This document shows positions 62,592 to 64,000 of a DNA stretch of 64,000 nucleotides, piece after piece (positions within the stretch are counted from its first letter, which is position 1; every line of letters begins with the position of its first letter). The notes beneath the pieces are model-generated. The model searched no databases, had not been told where the DNA came from, and saw only the letters and a list, made by a program, of their open reading frames with translations. The position numbers and the translations under genes were made by a program. Source of the DNA: Leptospiraceae bacterium (lineage in GTDB: Bacteria; Spirochaetota; Leptospiria; Leptospirales; Leptospiraceae); assembly GCA_016711485.1 (NCBI GenBank), contig JADJSX010000023.1, forward strand, positions 1,505,001 through 1,569,000, in the 5' to 3' direction.

Positions 62592-62675
62592 CGCATTACA
62601 GTATTTCTTATAAATGGTCTTTTTAATTTTTGAAAATGCTTGCTATTCTAATTTCTCACGTAGACTCTTGTAACA

Positions 62676-63278
62676 ATGGACTTCTGCAATAATTGTCTCA
62701 AATTTATTTATCCTTCAACAAAAAAGAGGGTAGAAATTGCGCTCCACAAACATATTTGCGAAGATTGTTTTCCAAAAACAATTTTGCAGCAGAAAGATTT
62801 AAAAGAGCCACTGGAAAAATCTTTGCGAGCGATTTTTGAATTGTATAAAATAAAAATAATGAAATTAAAGAAGATCAAAGTGATTGGACAATCTGAGCTA
62901 TGGAGACGAGGAAGAAAAATTGCAGGCGGTGGATCTCCTTTTAATATAGTAGGAATGGCAAATAACCAAAATGAAATTTTAATTCCGAGGGGAGAACGAA
63001 AAGTAGCCGCACTTGCGACGATCACTCATGAACTAGCTCATCTATATCAGTTTCAAAACTGGGGACTTGAAAAAGTTAAATCCATGTTACCCTACCAGAC
63101 GGAAGGATTTTGTGAATGGTTGTCTGTTCGTGTCCTAGAATTTTATAAAGAAACAGAAGAGGCAAAAAAGATAGCGGATAATCCTGATACTATCTATGGG
63201 CTTGGGGCGAGGGTTTATCTCAAAGCGGAAGAAGAGGGACAAATCGAAGTTATACTCAGTGGGAGTTTAAGACAGTAA
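62676..63278 (+). CDS. DA1-like zinc metallopeptidase
   Basis: A 200-residue cytosolic protein. The N-terminus has a small zinc-ribbon-like pair, FCNNC and HICEDC (residues 3-34). The C-terminal domain has ITHELAHLYQFQNWG (His118, Glu119, His122) and EGFCEWLSVRVLEFY, the arrangement of the DA1 peptidase domain, where the Glu of the second block is the third zinc ligand. This is a compact bacterial version of the plant DA1 layout (LIM-type fingers plus peptidase). Substrate unknown. It is a single gene, not obviously in an operon. Confidence 0.7.
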   Translation: MDFCNNCLKFIYPSTKKRVEIALHKHICEDCFPKTILQQKDLKEPLEKSLRAIFELYKIKIMKLKKIKVIGQSELWRRGRKIAGGGSPFNIVGMANNQNEILIPRGERKVAALATITHELAHLYQFQNWGLEKVKSMLPYQTEGFCEWLSVRVLEFYKETEEAKKIADNPDTIYGLGARVYLKAEEEGQIEVILSGSLRQ

Positions 63279-63375
63279 ATCTGTGTTTAACTGGGTTAAA
63301 TGCGTTAAAATGTAACGGAGTGGTTCAACACACTTTCGATATTTTCAAGGTTGAACAAGATTAGGTGTCTGAATA

Positions 63376-64000
63376 CTACAAATTCGCCTTAGTAACAATT
63401 GCTTTTAGTTTTGATACTTCTTCACTAAAAATGAGAGGAGTTGGAAGAATTTTCGTTTTGGGGATAATGCTAAATGCCTCATCAAAGAATATAACTTCCT
63501 CGATTTCGAAAAATGAATATTCATGTGATAGATTACCAGTAATTAATTTAAATGAGTTATTTTTATGTTGTACGCGTGCAATTCCAATTCGTTTAAAATT
63601 TTGAAACATAGATTCATTCCAAACAATTTTTTTGAGTTCTTTTGATTGGAATGGTATATTTCTTGAATAATCTAAAAAAAGAAGTCCGTTTAATTCTATA
63701 GTGAAAGAATCTTCGTCCATAGGAATGGTTTCAATTTTTTCTGGTTCATAATGGTTTGGGGAAAGTGATTTTGTTGGAATGGTTTGATAAAAAGAAGAAA
63801 TCGAACTATCTTCAGGGACTTCATCGAGAGTGGGCATTTCTAATTCACTTTCTTCGAATTTTCGTTTGGTTTGGGTAGGTGCCATTCTTCGCTCTTGGCG
63901 AATTTTTTTTTCGATTTCTTTGGATCCTTTGTGTTCTGGATAACGGAAGTTAAATAGTACTTTCTTCGAAGCGCGTGGTGAGTTACGAACTGCCTGTGTT
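63376..64000 (-). CDS. hypothetical protein, 5' end beyond the window
   Basis: The frame runs open from the window edge to the stop at 63376. The first internal ATG at 63885 is only the first one inside the window. Upstream codons (VLFNFRYPEHKGSKEIEKKIRQERRM) continue the frame with plausible coding character. About 208 residues are visible, acidic in the middle, with beta-rich segments (FTIELNGLLFLDYS, RIGIARVQHKNNSFKLITGNL). No family recognised and no membrane segment seen. Confidence 0.6.
   Translation of the reverse strand, partial: TQAVRNSPRASKKVLFNFRYPEHKGSKEIEKKIRQERRMAPTQTKRKFEESELEMPTLDEVPEDSSISSFYQTIPTKSLSPNHYEPEKIETIPMDEDSFTIELNGLLFLDYSRNIPFQSKELKKIVWNESMFQNFKRIGIARVQHKNNSFKLITGNLSHEYSFFEIEEVIFFDEAFSIIPKTKILPTPLIFSEEVSKLKAIVTKANL

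Noticed and set aside
1..64000. tRNA, rRNA or known riboswitch
   Set aside because: No cloverleaf with CCA-type ends, rRNA signature or riboswitch core was recognised by eye. A tRNAscan or Rfam search would be decisive.

Overview
The window looks like a piece of a low-GC (clearly AT-rich) chromosome from a Gram-negative spirochaete, most likely of the Leptospiraceae. This is an inference. It rests on the LpxD acyltransferase (lipid A outer membrane), the many class III nucleotide cyclases, the sensors pairing a sugar-binding-like domain with a 7TM module, the numerous loose-lipobox lipoproteins, DUF1566 and FecR-domain proteins, and the absence of any phage or plasmid backbone. No rRNA, tRNA or CRISPR array was seen.

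Layout. 0-4 kb: a truncated hypothetical gene, a DinB-like protein, a winged-helix regulator with a clear promoter, a repeat-rich gap, then a bicarbonate transporter/PII-like pair (sbtA-sbtB) preceded by an overlapping 42-residue ORF. 4-11.3 kb: a YyaL-type thioredoxin-domain protein, a HIT protein, and a two-component set of two paralogous 7TM histidine kinases (the second lacks the phospho-acceptor His) plus a NarL-type regulator. 11.3-17.5 kb: lipid and envelope genes (PlsC-like acyltransferase, ICMT-like methyltransferase, metallophosphatase, LpxD, and an alpha/beta hydrolase with Cys at the nucleophile position). 18-27.3 kb: a 1819-residue kinase-ATPase-GAF-cyclase, an SRPBCC protein, a cytochrome P450 and a second cyclase. 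27.4-30.6 kb: a redox lipid cluster (stand-alone copy of the hydrolase N-domain, SDR, cholesterol-oxidase-like GMC enzyme). 30.8-32.3 kb: a metallophosphoesterase.

32.5-57.5 kb is accessory in character. It holds a tight operon of an ECF-sigma-like factor, a 4TM protein, an M48-type metallopeptidase, a caspase-like protease and a DUF1566 lipoprotein. It also holds two toxin-antitoxin pairs (BrnT/BrnA, DUF5615/DUF433), a decayed gene copy next to an intact one, and a family of at least six short hairpins of the form ATCCTC-loop-GRGGAT. There are several palindromic MITE-like repeats and a run of lipoproteins ending in a 7TM protein and another cyclase. A very large mosaic lipoprotein follows. 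57.5-63.3 kb: a dCACHE-HAMP-cyclase, a FecR-domain protein, a DUF5683-like membrane protein and a DA1-like zinc peptidase. The window ends inside a minus-strand gene.

Functionally the window is dominated by envelope sensing feeding cyclic nucleotide production (four cyclases in about 41 kb) and by phospho-signalling. The most promising uncharacterised assemblies are the sigma/4TM/M48/caspase/DUF1566 operon and the lipoprotein-7TM-cyclase operon. The C-terminal domain of the latter's 7TM protein also occurs as a free-standing gene at 39.1 kb.
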